NCBI GenBank assembly: GCA_937860115.1
Contig: CALMBI010000013.1
Location: forward strand, 1 to 13,959
Direction of reading: 5' to 3'
Source: an uncultured Arcobacter sp.
GTDB lineage: Bacteria > Campylobacterota > Campylobacteria > Campylobacterales > Arcobacteraceae
Length of the DNA stretch: 13,959 bases
Part shown: positions 13,174-13,959 of the stretch, in pieces
Layout of the letters: each line of letters begins with the position of its first letter
Numbering within the stretch: the first letter of the stretch is position 1
Position numbers and translations under genes: made by a program
Notes under the pieces: model-generated
Databases searched by the model: none
Seen by the model: the letters and a program-made list of their open reading frames with translations, nothing else
What the model was told of the DNA's origin: nothing

Positions 13174-13959
13174 CTAGTTTTTCGACCATCTTTTTCGTAA
13201 GTCAAGTGTATGTGGATACTCTGGATTGATTCCCACTTTTTGAAACAACACTTGTTTTCCACCTTTTTTGATTGCTATCGTTTTTATAGATGTTGGTGTA
13301 CTTGAAGAGACACTTGTGATAAAGCTAAGTGGATTGTACTCCACAGCTTCCCCTTGTGTATGATTAAAATCCCAGTATCTATTGATTCTTCTTGATTCTG
13401 CTTCATAAGAGTTTACAGGGAAAGTTTCATAGCTTCTTCCTCCTGGATGCGATACAAAGTAGTTAAATCCACCAATAGATTTTTTGTTCCAAGTATCCAC
13501 AACATCAAAAGTTAGTGGTGTATCTACCCCAATAGTTGGATGGAGTGCCGACCAAGGTTGCCAAGCTCGATATCGTACACCACATACATATTCCCCATCG
13601 ATGCCAGTTTTAACAAGTGGAATCTCCACTCCATTACAAGTAACAATATATCGTTCAGGAACAAAATCTTGCACTTTGATTTGAAGTCGCTCTAGTGAAC
13701 TATCAACATATCTAGCTGTCCCTTGTGAAGAACTCTCTTCCCCTAAAACATGCCAAGGCTCAATCGCTGCACGAATCTCTAAATGCATTTTTTCTATCGT
13801 TGTCATCCCATGGAGTGGAAATCTAAACTCAAAGAATGGATCAAACCAATCAAGTTCAAAAGGATATCCCTCATCATTGAGATAATCCACAACACTTCGT
13901 AAATCCTCTTTTACATAATGTTCAAGTAAAAACTCATCATGGAGTCTTGTTCCCCATCG
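13174..13959 (-). CDS. C-terminal part of transglutaminase/DUF2126 putative amidoligase (cut by window edge)
   Basis: The frame stays open to the last base of the window, so the start lies beyond 13959; the GTG at 13890 is internal. The 261 visible residues are the C-terminal half of DUF2126, described in Pfam as a putative amidoligase: WGTRLHDEFLL (2-12), GYPFELDWFDPFFEFRFP (31-48), PWHVLGEE (68-75), ARYVDSSLERLQIK (82-95), AWQPWSALHPTI (132-143), LTFDVVDTWN (149-158) and HPGGRSYETFPVNSYEAESRR (171-191). Full-length relatives are about 1100 residues with a transglutaminase-like domain in front; that part would be outside the window and is inferred. The domain belongs, by prediction, to the glutamate-cysteine-ligase-like amidoligases. 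It is upstream of and abuts the ATP-grasp/alpha-E gene, so the three proteins are likely co-expressed. Confidence 0.9.
   Translation of the reverse strand, partial: RWGTRLHDEFLLEHYVKEDLRSVVDYLNDEGYPFELDWFDPFFEFRFPLHGMTTIEKMHLEIRAAIEPWHVLGEESSSQGTARYVDSSLERLQIKVQDFVPERYIVTCNGVEIPLVKTGIDGEYVCGVRYRAWQPWSALHPTIGVDTPLTFDVVDTWNKKSIGGFNYFVSHPGGRSYETFPVNSYEAESRRINRYWDFNHTQGEAVEYNPLSFITSVSSSTPTSIKTIAIKKGGKQVLFQKVGINPEYPHTLDLRKRWSKN

Noticed and set aside
13174..13890. DUF2126 gene starting at the GTG at 13890
   Set aside because: The frame remains open to the window edge and the 23 upstream codons encode the conserved WGTRLHDEF motif, so the gene is a fragment of a longer one.
1..13959. CRISPR arrays, transposons, tRNA genes or phage genes
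   Set aside because: I saw no regularly spaced direct repeats, transposase motifs, terminal inverted repeats, tRNA-like cloverleaf or phage proteins in the window.

Overview
The window looks like chromosomal core DNA from a Campylobacterota (epsilonproteobacterial) genome. The DNA is AT-rich, promoters show a TATAAT-like -10 element with no well-placed -35, and the central gene order rodA / rluD-like / FN3 lipoprotein / long trmB / ftsE / ftsX / envC-like is, from memory, the order seen in Campylobacter jejuni (mrdB to Cj1275c) and Helicobacter pylori. An Arcobacter- or Sulfurimonas-like genus is plausible, but the species cannot be fixed from sequence reading alone. I see no tRNA, rRNA, insertion sequence, integrase, CRISPR array or other sign of recent transfer.

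Layout. (1) 1-440: monocistronic rpsO (ribosomal protein S15) on + with its own -10, a small leader hairpin, a consensus ribosome binding site and a strong intrinsic terminator. (2) 468-1316: a secreted protein of unknown function on - made of two copies of one ~85-residue module, with a promoter and a 22-bp perfect palindrome upstream. (3) 1398-8628: seven genes on - with gaps of at most 12 nt or overlaps, almost certainly one operon: rluD-like pseudouridine synthase, FlpA-like lipoprotein with four FN3 repeats, trmB, ftsE, ftsX, an EnvC-like protein with a degenerate LytM domain, and a ThiI/MnmA-like PP-loop enzyme. (4) 8667-9773: rodA (SEDS peptidoglycan polymerase) on +, divergent from the operon across 38 nt. 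(5) 9785-13959: three genes on -, nearly abutting: the end of a large DUF2126 (putative amidoligase) protein cut by the window edge, an 828-residue fusion of a circularly permuted ATP-grasp with an alpha-E domain, and a transglutaminase-like protein with an intact Cys-His-Asp triad.

How they work together. FtsE and FtsX form an inner-membrane ATPase complex; the EnvC-like protein encoded next to them has lost the zinc ligands of active LytM peptidases, so it fits an amidase activator driven by FtsEX rather than a hydrolase. RodA, transcribed the other way, makes glycan strands for elongation, so wall synthesis and wall splitting sit back to back. Three RNA-modification enzymes (rluD-like, trmB, PP-loop) flank and interleave the wall genes. 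The 9785-13959 cluster is the most interesting poorly understood system: comparative genomics predicts that such ATP-grasp/alpha-E/transglutaminase/DUF2126 sets make or attach a peptide-like product, but I know of no proven substrate, and no small peptide-precursor gene is visible here.

Intergenic space is small: no stretch over 300 bases lacks a gene. Gaps are 385-467 (terminator), 1317-1397 (promoter and palindrome), 8629-8666 (divergent spacer) and 9774-9784 (convergent, terminator-like hairpin).
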